From the NCBI RefSeq assembly GCF_900115155.1, contig NZ_FOVM01000005.1, positions 62,001 to 126,000 of the forward strand: DNA of 64,000 bases. Direction: 5' to 3'. The stretch comes from Mycetocola miduiensis. Lineage in GTDB: Bacteria > Actinomycetota > Actinomycetes > Actinomycetales > Microbacteriaceae. Shown here one piece after another: positions 46,657-54,917 of this stretch. Under the pieces are notes generated by a model that saw only the letters and a list, made by a program, of their open reading frames with translations, ran no database searches and was not told the DNA's origin. The position numbers and the translations under genes were made by a program. Position 1 is the stretch's first letter; the number at the start of each line of letters is the position of its first letter.

Positions 46657-46888
46657 TGGGGACCCCTTCGCTTGCGGTTCAATCTCGAGGCCGCGGTTGG
46701 CGGGCGTGATCAGTCTCACTATGGCTCCATTGCCTTGTCTGTGCTTGTGGCGGGACTCTCCCGACTCTACCCCGCCGCTCCAGGCTCCGGGGTGGCCCAA
46801 CTGGCAGATTGGTCCCGGCCGACAAGCCACTCTGTCGCCAGCACGAAACCCCACGCCGCAGTGGTCGATAGCGGCTACATTACGTACT

Positions 46889-47521
46889 ATGTCCGACGAA
46901 TCGCACGGGCGCGGCTCTGCAGAACAACCCGCCCCGACTCAGCCCGTCAGTCCAACGGGGGCCACGCCGGCTTCAGTCGCGAAACCCCCGCGTCCCGAGA
47001 TGTCAGATACGACGCCACCACCGGCTCCGTTGCCGACCACGCCGACCGGTCCCGTGAAGGTTTCGCGTTACCTCTGGCTGGCCAGCTTCGTGCTTGGCCT
47101 CGCGGTTCTCGCATTCGCGTTCCTGTCCCGCGACGACCAGATCAAACGGTTGAGCGACGTCATCGCCGACGTCGACCCCGGTCGCGCCACCGCCACCCTC
47201 ACCAGCGCCGCGACAATCGTGTTCTGGTCGTGCCTCGGCGCCATCGTCGTGGTGATGGCCGTCGAAGCGCTTCTGCTCCGAGCCATTGTCCACCGTCACC
47301 GATGGGCCCGGTGGACGCAACTCCTGGTACTCGCCATCCATACCGGGGTCATGCTCCTTGCCGGAACGTTCCTCGCCCTGGGGAATCAGGGCGTGCTGAT
47401 CGCCGGGCTACTGATCATGCAACTGGTGCTCGGAGTCGTGGCGCTCGTCGTCAGTGTGCTCCCCGGATCCGGCGACTGGTTCCGGGCGAAGGACGAGCCG
47501 CACGGTATTACGTCGGTCTGA
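46889..47521 (+). CDS. Proline-rich membrane protein
   Basis: 210 residues: an N-terminal disordered 60 rich in Pro, Thr and Ala, followed by four hydrophobic helices (YLWLASFVLGLAVLAFAFL, IVFWSCLGAIVVVMAVEALL, LLVLAIHTGVMLLAGTFLAL, IMQLVLGVVALVVSVLP). No family recognised. Its last 114 bases overlap, on the opposite strand, the end of the IniC-like dynamin gene. Confidence 0.65.
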   Translation: MSDESHGRGSAEQPAPTQPVSPTGATPASVAKPPRPEMSDTTPPPAPLPTTPTGPVKVSRYLWLASFVLGLAVLAFAFLSRDDQIKRLSDVIADVDPGRATATLTSAATIVFWSCLGAIVVVMAVEALLLRAIVHRHRWARWTQLLVLAIHTGVMLLAGTFLALGNQGVLIAGLLIMQLVLGVVALVVSVLPGSGDWFRAKDEPHGITSV

Positions 47522-48991
47522 GCTTGCCTGAAGCTCGGTGAAGGCCGCCTCACAACTGCGGACCACGACCCGGCACGCCTCGCCGGCCACGCTGTCGGTC
47601 AGCGGATTCTCCGCGAGCGAGCGCCAACGACGAAGATGCTCCAGCGCGGCGCCCCGCAGCTCATCCGCAGACACCGAGTCCGGCAAACCAAGGCGGTGTG
47701 GCAGGTCGAGGCCGGATCCCCCGACGATCCGTTCCGCCTCTGCGGTCAACTCCGCGGACAGGGCCAGTCCCGTTGTGCGCGCGGTAGCCAGCATCCGCAT
47801 TTCGCGGAATTCGTGCGCGCTCGACTGGATTCGCTCGATCGACGCGGAGAGTTCCTCGGTGCCTGGACGCGGCCGTTCGCGCAGGAGCGTGTCGACAGCG
47901 ACGAGCGCGGCCCGCGCCTTGAGCTGTGATGCACGCGCGTGGAATTGCGCTGCGATCAACCGCAGCAATTCGTCAAGGCCGCTGCGGCGAGCGAGTTCGC
48001 GTGACAGAACAGTGGAATCGGGGATGCCGCCACGAAGGAGCGCGGTGGCCAGGCGGACACCGAAGAGCCCGAAACGTTCGAGCAGCGCCATCCTGACCTC
48101 AGGACTCACGCTGACGGGTTCTTCGCCCCTCACGAATCGATCAACCGAGACGAAAAGCCGCTCCCGGTCGGTTCGGTCCAGCCGTGCAAGCTCGACGAGG
48201 GCGGAGTACTCCGTCTCGCGGAGGCTGCGCGCGCTCTGCGCCAACAGGCCGGCGACGGGAACGACACCGAGCGTCAGCGCACGCATCCGGTCGTCGTTCC
48301 GATACCGTTCCGCGATGGTGCGGGCGGAGAGCAGGGAGTCGATGCGGCCAGCACCCACCTCGTCGGCGCGGGACAGGACCGCCAGCGCATTGACGGTGCC
48401 GGACTGCCCCGCGGTTGTGTCTCGGAATGACTCCAAAAAGTTCAGGTCTGACGCGTGCATGTGTCGCAGGAGATAGACGATCGCGTCGGCTTCGGACGGC
48501 GCGTCTTCCGGAGTGAGGAACCGGATCGAACGCGCCGAGACATCCTCCGAGAGCGACGCGATGCCCGGGGTGTCGATCAGCGTGATGTTGCGCAGGCTCT
48601 TCGACGGCCAGTCCACGACCAGTCGATCCACGTCTTCGGCGCGGGCGTCGCCGATGTCGAGGAGAAGCCGCCCGTCGATGCGCCTGATCGGCAGCTCCTC
48701 CGGCTCTCCGGTGACGGGATGGAGCGTCACGCGTGGAGTGTCTGCGTACCGATACCAGGTCACGATCCGCGTGCACTCGGCGGTGTCTGTCGGAGCTATC
48801 TCCTCGCCGATGATGGCGTTGAGCAATGTCGACTTGCCGGCCTTCACCATTCCGACGATGGCGACGCGCAGCGGTTCATCCAGCCGCCGCGCGTAGGCCT
48901 CGAGCACGTCGCGTCCGATCGGGTCGTCTGTGTAAACGGCCATCGCCTCTCGAACAAGCTCGGGAACAGCGACGCTGGTCGCAGAGCTCAC
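47408..48991 (-). CDS. Dynamin-like GTPase, IniC-like
   Basis: 527 residues. The GTPase domain has P-loop GMVKAGKSTLLNAI (residues 47-60), G2 Thr in TAECTRIVTWYR, G3 LIDTPGIASLS and an SRADEVG G4 motif. The remaining 300 residues are helical (stalk-like), with no clear transmembrane hairpin. It overlaps the preceding dynamin gene by four bases (GTGA), as iniA and iniC are adjacent in mycobacteria. Bacterial dynamins work in pairs to bind and remodel membranes; that this pair does so is inference. The C-terminal 40 or so residues are encoded opposite the neighbouring membrane-protein gene and may be poorly conserved. Confidence 0.85.
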   Translation of the reverse strand: MSSATSVAVPELVREAMAVYTDDPIGRDVLEAYARRLDEPLRVAIVGMVKAGKSTLLNAIIGEEIAPTDTAECTRIVTWYRYADTPRVTLHPVTGEPEELPIRRIDGRLLLDIGDARAEDVDRLVVDWPSKSLRNITLIDTPGIASLSEDVSARSIRFLTPEDAPSEADAIVYLLRHMHASDLNFLESFRDTTAGQSGTVNALAVLSRADEVGAGRIDSLLSARTIAERYRNDDRMRALTLGVVPVAGLLAQSARSLRETEYSALVELARLDRTDRERLFVSVDRFVRGEEPVSVSPEVRMALLERFGLFGVRLATALLRGGIPDSTVLSRELARRSGLDELLRLIAAQFHARASQLKARAALVAVDTLLRERPRPGTEELSASIERIQSSAHEFREMRMLATARTTGLALSAELTAEAERIVGGSGLDLPHRLGLPDSVSADELRGAALEHLRRWRSLAENPLTDSVAGEACRVVVRSCEAAFTELQASSDRRNTVRLVLRPEPVAGSGEHTDDERHDSEHQLHDQ

Positions 48992-50817
48992 GCGGATGCC
49001 GCCCGCACCGGCTGCTTGTCTCTGACCGACGGGGCCTGGCTGCGCAGCGCTCCGACCCTTTTCAGCTCAAGCTTGATCTCGGTGATGCGGTGCGCCCGCT
49101 CCTGGGTGAACGAGTTCGCCGCTTTCTGCGCGGCGAGTACGGAGTCGGTCAGCGAGCGGTGGTGTTCCTCGGCGATCTCGGTGAAATGATCCCTCGTGGC
49201 GCGTTGGATGAGCCTCAGCCGGTCTTTTAGCTGCTTTCCCACCTGGAAGATGACATCGTCGATCTGACGCCTCACCAGTTGCTTGGCCTCAGCGCGGCGG
49301 CGCTGCAGGCGAGCCTCTTTGTCGTCGCGAAACGCCTTCCCGCCGATCAGGAGCCCAGCGGCTATGGAGAACGGATTGATCAGCGACATCCCGACGATGC
49401 CGGTGAGCAGACCGACCATGAGCACACCGCCATACGATCCCCGGGCGCCGATGAGAACTTTCTGCATCACGCCGAGCGTTCCCGGGTCGAGCGTCGGCAT
49501 GAGCTCGACCGGATCGAGCACGTCTTCGGTGTCGTCGACCCGGATCACAGGCAGAGGCACGTCATCGTGGGCGAAGTGGTTCGCCACTTCGCCGGAAAGC
49601 CACTGCGCACGTTCGTTCGTCCAGACAAACGTATCTGAGACGCCGGCCGCCACGCGCTGGATCAGCCAGCCGGCCAATTGGTCCCACATCGGGCCGGGGT
49701 CTCCAGCGTCTATCGCCGCCTCCGCCTCGCGCTGGATGCTGCGCATCCGCTCACGCAGGTCGTGGTCCATGTCTGCGATGAGATCACCCATGCCGTCGTT
49801 GAGAGTGATCTGCCATCGTGCTGAACGTTGACGAAGTTCGTCCGCCTTCGCTTTCGCCGCCTCGAGTTCGACGATCATCTGCGGTGTGCCCTCGGGGTTC
49901 TCAAGCGCCCGGAGTTCAGCCTGGAGTGACAGGCTGAGGTGCTCGGTGACCGACATCAGGTCCTGTGCGACTGATCGCGTCTGCAGGCGCTCAGCCTTGC
50001 CGACGATCTCGTTGCGCAGGAAGGCCACGAGCTCGGGAAAACCGGACTCCGTATTGAGATCGCTGTCGCCAAGGCGGGCTGCCGTGAGACGCACATCCGA
50101 TGAGACAGGGAAAAGGCGAATGTCTGTGCCCAGCCGGTCGAGATGGGCTCGATTGAGTTCCGCGACCTCCCGCCATTGCGGGTAGAGGTCGGTTTTTGCC
50201 AGTACACACGCCACGTTCGGCGAGATGCGAAGTGCCTGCTTCAGGAACTGCATTTCTGGTTCGGTGTATTCCTGCGACGCGTCGGAGACGAATAGCATCG
50301 CATCCGCCGTCGGCAGCGTTGAGAACGTAGTCACCGAATGTGTCGAATCGAGCCCGCCGACTCCCGGGGAGTCGACGAGAGACAGTCCGCCGAGGAGGAT
50401 CTTGCGGGGCAGGAAGATTTCCGCAGCCATCAACCGGCGAGTGTTGTCAGGGTTGCCGCGTTCGGATACGTAGGAGGGCAGCTCTTCGAGCGCGACCTGC
50501 CTGCGTTCCAACACCGGTTCGTCTGCCGAGCCTGCACCTTCCCGGGGAACCAGGATAAGCGCCGACGGCGGGCTTCCGTATCGCACCACGGTCGGTACCG
50601 AGGTCGCAATGTCGTCATCGACGGGGCAGACGGGCGCATTGACCAGCGCGTTGATCAACTGGCTCTTACCTTGCTTGAACTCGCCGACAACGATCACCCG
50701 GATGCTGGGATCGAGAAGGCGCTGACGCGTCAGTTCGAGTCGTTTGCGCAGGTCGGGCCTTTCCCCGTCTCTCGCAAGTTCGACGCCCTGTTCGACCAGC
50801 CTGACCAGCTCCACCAC
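48988..50817 (-). CDS. Dynamin-like GTPase, IniA-like
   Basis: 609 residues. P-loop GEFKQGKSQLINAL (residues 45-58), G2 region IATSVPTVVRYG, G3 LVDSPGVGGLDS, G4 AKTDL. Near residues 460-493 lies a hydrophobic hairpin (GGVLMVGLLTGIVGMSLINP, then FSIAAGLLIGGKAF), a likely membrane-insertion paddle, followed by a charged coiled region. Mycobacterial IniA has this plan and mediates membrane fission in vitro. GTG at 50817 follows GGAGG. It is preceded, after an inverted repeat, by an IniB-like gene. Confidence 0.87.
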   Translation of the reverse strand: MVELVRLVEQGVELARDGERPDLRKRLELTRQRLLDPSIRVIVVGEFKQGKSQLINALVNAPVCPVDDDIATSVPTVVRYGSPPSALILVPREGAGSADEPVLERRQVALEELPSYVSERGNPDNTRRLMAAEIFLPRKILLGGLSLVDSPGVGGLDSTHSVTTFSTLPTADAMLFVSDASQEYTEPEMQFLKQALRISPNVACVLAKTDLYPQWREVAELNRAHLDRLGTDIRLFPVSSDVRLTAARLGDSDLNTESGFPELVAFLRNEIVGKAERLQTRSVAQDLMSVTEHLSLSLQAELRALENPEGTPQMIVELEAAKAKADELRQRSARWQITLNDGMGDLIADMDHDLRERMRSIQREAEAAIDAGDPGPMWDQLAGWLIQRVAAGVSDTFVWTNERAQWLSGEVANHFAHDDVPLPVIRVDDTEDVLDPVELMPTLDPGTLGVMQKVLIGARGSYGGVLMVGLLTGIVGMSLINPFSIAAGLLIGGKAFRDDKEARLQRRRAEAKQLVRRQIDDVIFQVGKQLKDRLRLIQRATRDHFTEIAEEHHRSLTDSVLAAQKAANSFTQERAHRITEIKLELKRVGALRSQAPSVRDKQPVRAASA

Positions 50818-50863
50818 GATTGCCTCCTCCCTTGGAGATCGATTGCTCCATCAGACCACACAC

Positions 50864-50903
50864 ATCGGCCCAACAGATAGCTTCCGCCAGCTGTTGGGCC
50901 GAT
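50864..50903. terminator. Perfect 13-bp hairpin between IniB-like and IniA-like genes
   Basis: ATCGGCCCAACAG pairs with CTGTTGGGCCGAT around a 14-base loop. On the coding (minus) strand it is followed by GTGTGTGG, not a T-tract, so it may attenuate or protect the upstream mRNA rather than stop transcription fully. Confidence 0.7.
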
Positions 50904-50937
50904 GGTCGGGTGGGTTGATCGTCACCTCGGCATAACG

Positions 50938-52113
50938 CTAGGGCGCGAGGTCCGCGTCCATCTCGTCGACGATGGGTGCGTCGTCGACGAACTCGTTGCC
51001 GATCGCATTGCCGTTGCCGGAGTCGACGACGTTGTCGTTGAACAGCTCGTTGTCCTCGACGTTGATGTCGGTGTTGACCGAGTTGTCCGAGTTGTCGCTG
51101 TTGTCGGAGTTGTCCGAGTTGTCGCTGTTGTCGGAGTTGTCGGAGTTATCCGTGACGGAGTTGTCCGAGTTGTCGCTATTGTCCGAGTTGTCCGAGTTAT
51201 CCGAGTTATCCGTGACGGAGTTGTCCGAGTTGTCCGAGTTGTCACTGTTGTCGGAGTTGTCGGAGTTGTCCTGAAACGAATCCGAGATGTCGACGTCCAC
51301 ATCCACCGAGTTGTCGGTGTTGCCCGAGTCGTTGATCGAGTTGTCGGAGTTGTCGCTGTTGTCCGAGTTGTCGCTGTTGTCCGAGTTGTCGCTGTTGTCC
51401 GAGTTGTCGCTGTTATCGGAGTTGTCGCTGTTGTCCGAGTTGTCCGAGTTGTCGTTGAACGAGTCGTTCACCGAGTTGTCGGAGTTGTCAGAGTTGTCGC
51501 TGTTGTCCGAGTTGTCAGAGTTGTCTGAGCTGTCGTTGAACGAGTCGTCGACGACGATGGCCGTCGAGTTGTCCTCCGACTGGTCCACCATGGCGTCATT
51601 ACCGGCAGCGACGGCGCCGGCACCGGATGCGATGATCGCGTCGTTGTCGAACAGCTGCGTGACGTCGCCGCTCGCCCAGATGTTCTGGTTGACCGACAGG
51701 TCAGTGATGGTGTCGTTGTACGAGTAGTTGTTCACGACGTGCATGAGCTGCTGGACAGCGTGGCCGTGGTCGTCGTCATCGTGGTGGTGGTCGTCGTCAT
51801 CGTGGTGGTGCTCGTCGTCATCGTGGTGGTGCTCGTCGTGGTCGTGGTCAGCGTCGTCGTCGTCGCTGTCGTGCCAGCCGCCGTCGTGGTTGCCACCGCT
51901 GGTCTGGTTGCCTCCGGCGTTGTACTCACGGTCGCCGATGACCGGAGCGTAGTCGAGGACGACCGGCATGAAGGCGTCGACATCTTCTGAGGTGACGTTG
52001 CTGAGTCCGGCGCTCTCCAGCGCAGCCTCAGGGTCTGCGCGGAATTCGGCAGCCGCAGCAGGGTCCCGAAGGAGGCTGAGCAGGAACTCGAGAAGGACTG
52101 TGGTGATTGGCAT
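50938..52113 (-). CDS. IniB-type protein with His/Asp-rich and Asp-Asn-Ser repeat regions
   Basis: 391 residues. The first 60 (LLEFLLSLLRDPAAAAEFRA, then DPEAALESAGLSNVTSEDVD) match the IniB N-terminal domain. Residues 81-118 are almost only Asp, His and Glu, with repeats of HHHDDD, a plausible metal-binding tract. A middle hydrophobic segment (AIIASGAGAVAAGNDAMVDQ) follows, and then five blocks of the tripeptide DNS, roughly 35-40 copies, parted by short VND, VTD and INDSG breaks. No signal peptide or membrane helix. Strongly acidic and probably disordered. ATG at 52113 has only a weak ribosome site. It lies directly upstream of the two dynamin genes, as IniB does in mycobacteria; function unknown there too. 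Confidence 0.85.
   Translation of the reverse strand: MPITTVLLEFLLSLLRDPAAAAEFRADPEAALESAGLSNVTSEDVDAFMPVVLDYAPVIGDREYNAGGNQTSGGNHDGGWHDSDDDDADHDHDEHHHDDDEHHHDDDDHHHDDDDHGHAVQQLMHVVNNYSYNDTITDLSVNQNIWASGDVTQLFDNDAIIASGAGAVAAGNDAMVDQSEDNSTAIVVDDSFNDSSDNSDNSDNSDNSDNSDNSVNDSFNDNSDNSDNSDNSDNSDNSDNSDNSDNSDNSDNSDNSDNSINDSGNTDNSVDVDVDISDSFQDNSDNSDNSDNSDNSDNSVTDNSDNSDNSDNSDNSDNSVTDNSDNSDNSDNSDNSDNSDNSDNSVNTDINVEDNELFNDNVVDSGNGNAIGNEFVDDAPIVDEMDADLAP
51075..51540. repeat. 9-bp coding repeat (Asp-Asn-Ser codons)
   Basis: The DNA alternates gag/cga-ttgtc-type units of nine bases, one DNS tripeptide each, with silent variation (TCG, TCC, AGC, TCT for Ser). Blocks are interrupted by short non-repeat codons. 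Tandem 9-mers like this can expand or shrink by slippage. The plus strand also stays open here (Glu-Leu-Ser repeats), which is a shadow. Confidence 0.85.
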
Positions 52114-52296
52114 GGCGTGTTCTCGCAATCGTGATGTCAAGGTTGTGCAGTCTGTGCCGCCAGGCGGATGTCTGACGCGACTTCCACGCTAGGTTTCGGC
52201 CTTTGCCACCCGCATCGGTGATTGGTCCCCTAATGCCTGGAACCGCAATGAGGGATTCGAGCACAGCCCGTTAGGGAGCAGGGGGGTTTGGGCGCC
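52114..52296 (-). promoter_or_regulatory. Promoter region of the IniB-like gene
   Basis: No gene fits this 183-base stretch. On the minus strand a candidate -10 (TAGCGT, near 52186-52191) lacks a good -35, as in activator-dependent promoters, and the near-palindrome ATTAGGGGACCAAT lies at 52221-52234, in the place for binding of a LuxR/MalT-type activator. The adjacent regulator is the natural candidate. All of this is inference. Confidence 0.4.
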
Positions 52297-54858
52297 TCAC
52301 CGGCGCATGTACGCGGTTTGTTCCGGCTGCTCGGCTTCCCGCCACTCACCGTGAACGTCGGGACCCTCGAGGGCCACCCGCAGCAGAGTGAGCAATTCGG
52401 ACCGATTCGAGGCCCCAAGCCGCGAACGGATGCGCGCGATGTGATGCTCTGCCGTGCGCGGCGAGATGAACACCGTCTCACCGATTTCACGGTAGGTTTT
52501 GCCCTCGAGCACGAGGCGGGCAATCTCACGCTCCCGTGCGCTCAGACCCGTGTCGTCACGGATGCCGCCGACAGGGGCTCGGGTGGCGGCTTTGACCTCG
52601 GCGGGAGCCGAAGGCGCTGCCGCAGCCGTACCGGGGTGCAGGTCCCGAGCGCAGGCGAGGAGCCTCGCCATGTCTTTCCGTTCCTCGGTGCGCGCAGCAG
52701 CGTGGCCGGCCAGCCGGGATCCGTCCCAGGTCAGCCCGACCGAAGCCAGGCCACGCGCAGCGGTCTCCACTGCCGTCACCTCGAACGATTGGGCCAGCAC
52801 CGACATCCATGCGCGTCCTGCCGCCGCCAGTACGAAGGCGAGGTGGCTGTGCTGCGCGGCACGCACGAGTGCAGCGGCGTGCGGAGCCAGATCCGATGGG
52901 CGTTCGGTCAGGATGGCGGCCTGCACAGCTGACCAGTGCAGCCGGACCGACCAGAGCGGGGGTTCGCCGAGCCGCGTGAGCAGGTCCCATGCCTGCGCCA
53001 GGTGGGATTGCAGGCGACCGGATTCCCGGAGACGAGCCGCAGCGACCACGAGCTCTTCGAACGGCATAAGGCTATACAGGTCGACGCCGGCGTGAAGGAT
53101 GTTTTCCCTCGCACGCTGCCAGGCCAGAACCAGGGCGGGTACATCATCCGCCCGACGCGCCAGCCCGACCTCGATGGCACGCAGCAACAGTTCGTCGCGC
53201 TGTACGAGTCCGCCACCGGCCTGGGTCGCGTCTGCGATCGCTGCGCGCGCCCGCTCCGGCCGATCAGCCTGCATGGCGGTCCATGCGCGCAAGAGAAGAA
53301 GCCGGGGCCTTGCCACCGAGCCGCATTGACCGCGTTCGAGTGCCGCGTCGAGAATCGAGTCGGCGATGCTGAGTTCCCCGCTGTGAAGTGCCACAAGGGC
53401 GGCAAGGGCGGCCGGATAGTCCGGCAAGGGAATGACTGCACCAGAAGCGGACATGACGTCCGACGCGCGGGTGAGCGATGGAAGAGCATCATCCGCTGCG
53501 GGCGTGATGGAGTCGCGGATGCCTTGCCCGATCAGCTGAACCGCAACGGTCGACAGCGAGCGGGATCCGTCGCAGTCGCCGACCGAGAACATGCCTTCGG
53601 CGCCGTCCGTGTCGCCGACGCCGATCATTGCGACACCCGCGAGAGCGGCCGAGCAACCGGCTCGCTCGGTCCCCAACCACCGGTAGACCTCGGCGCTGCG
53701 CACGAGCATCCCCCGCTGGGCCCACACAGCGGCGGCGACGTCCGATGCCCGGGTCAGATCAGGCGGACTCTCATGGGCGAAAAGCTTGTCGAGGAGCCCT
53801 GTCGCCACCTCGAGGTCGCCGGTCGCCGCAGCGGCCTGTGCACGTCTCGCAGCGATGGCGAGCTCATCTGCCCCGGCGTCCAGGGCTTCGCCGTAGAGCG
53901 CGGATGCGAGCGACGGCTGGGTGGTCAGTACCGCGTCTCCCGCCTGGCGGAGGCTCTCTGCGACGCGGTCGTCTTTCAATCCGCTCCGTGCAAGTGCCCG
54001 GGCCGTCTCGGTGAGGACGCCACGATCGACGGGGTAGCTGGTCACGAGCGAACGCTGGAGGTTGCGGATGCGGTAGAGCGGGGTGGCGTGGAGCACCGTC
54101 TTCTCGATCAGGGGAATCTGCCTGCCATCGGGGAGAATCAGTCCAGCTGCGCGCGCCTCGGCGATGAGGGCGTCGACGCCCTCATCGCTTCGCTGCCCGA
54201 GCGTCTCCGGTATCTGCCCGGAAAGATCGAAACCGACCGAGAGCGTAAGCAGCAGCTCGCGCACCTCCGGATTTATCCGGTCGAGGTCGTACCCGATCTG
54301 GTCCATCACCGGGCAGAGGTCGAGGGTGGAAACGCTGTCGGTGAGCGTGCCAGCGATCCGGTCGACCAGCCACGGCATGCCAGCAGTCAGCTGCACCACC
54401 TGGGTCACCAACGCCGGCTGCGGCGGTGTGCCCATTGCAGCTGCCAACGCCATCGTGACGGCTTCGCGATCGAGAGGGCCGAGCACGACGGACGGGTGGT
54501 AGCGCTCGAGTGTGCGAGCGAGGCGCAGCAGAGCGGGCGGTTGTGGCCAGGACCGGTAGGCGACGATGAGATTGAGGTCGCGTTGCTCGACGACGGAGTG
54601 AAGCTCGGTGAGGGCGGAGTCGTTGAGTTTGTGCGCGTCGTCGACGAGGACTGTCCCGCGACCGTTGAGAGCGCGGGGGTGCGCCCCACTGGGCCCGCGC
54701 ACCACGTCTACGCCTGCCGCACGGTAGTGCCCTTCAAGCTGGTCGAGGAGCGTGCTTTTTCCGGCCCCTCCCACCCCTGAGACGCCGACGAGCAGTCGCG
54801 ACCGCGGTTCGGACTTCACCTCGTCGAGCAGCAGTCGTGCGCTCGTTGAACTCAACAT
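52297..54858 (-). CDS. LuxR/MalT-type ATPase regulator, IniR-like
   Basis: 853 residues. N-terminal STAND-type ATPase: P-loop GVSGVGGAGKSTLLD near residue 25 and Walker B GTVLVDDAHKL. A long helical-repeat (TPR-like) middle, about residues 290-740, follows, and the C-terminal LuxR helix-turn-helix is LSAREREIARLVLEGKTYRE, then FISPRTAEHHIARIRSRLGA. The architecture and the location beside an IniB-like gene match Rv0339c (IniR), thought to control iniBAC. It is probably an activator that switches on a ligand or energy signal. Encoded 59 bases after the Hsp70 gene on the same strand. Confidence 0.87.
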   Translation of the reverse strand: MLSSTSARLLLDEVKSEPRSRLLVGVSGVGGAGKSTLLDQLEGHYRAAGVDVVRGPSGAHPRALNGRGTVLVDDAHKLNDSALTELHSVVEQRDLNLIVAYRSWPQPPALLRLARTLERYHPSVVLGPLDREAVTMALAAAMGTPPQPALVTQVVQLTAGMPWLVDRIAGTLTDSVSTLDLCPVMDQIGYDLDRINPEVRELLLTLSVGFDLSGQIPETLGQRSDEGVDALIAEARAAGLILPDGRQIPLIEKTVLHATPLYRIRNLQRSLVTSYPVDRGVLTETARALARSGLKDDRVAESLRQAGDAVLTTQPSLASALYGEALDAGADELAIAARRAQAAAATGDLEVATGLLDKLFAHESPPDLTRASDVAAAVWAQRGMLVRSAEVYRWLGTERAGCSAALAGVAMIGVGDTDGAEGMFSVGDCDGSRSLSTVAVQLIGQGIRDSITPAADDALPSLTRASDVMSASGAVIPLPDYPAALAALVALHSGELSIADSILDAALERGQCGSVARPRLLLLRAWTAMQADRPERARAAIADATQAGGGLVQRDELLLRAIEVGLARRADDVPALVLAWQRARENILHAGVDLYSLMPFEELVVAAARLRESGRLQSHLAQAWDLLTRLGEPPLWSVRLHWSAVQAAILTERPSDLAPHAAALVRAAQHSHLAFVLAAAGRAWMSVLAQSFEVTAVETAARGLASVGLTWDGSRLAGHAAARTEERKDMARLLACARDLHPGTAAAAPSAPAEVKAATRAPVGGIRDDTGLSAREREIARLVLEGKTYREIGETVFISPRTAEHHIARIRSRLGASNRSELLTLLRVALEGPDVHGEWREAEQPEQTAYMRR

Positions 54859-54917
54859 GGCTCAGGCTTCTCCGGCGCCGTCGGCCGACGCCGCGGTGGT
54901 CAACGATTCCCGCCTCG

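Noticed and set aside
50972-51727. Plus-strand open frames made of Glu-Leu-Ser / Val-rich repeats opposite the IniB-like gene
   Set aside because: They mirror the 9-bp repeat on the other strand; the real gene has the IniB head domain and a conserved neighbourhood on the minus strand.
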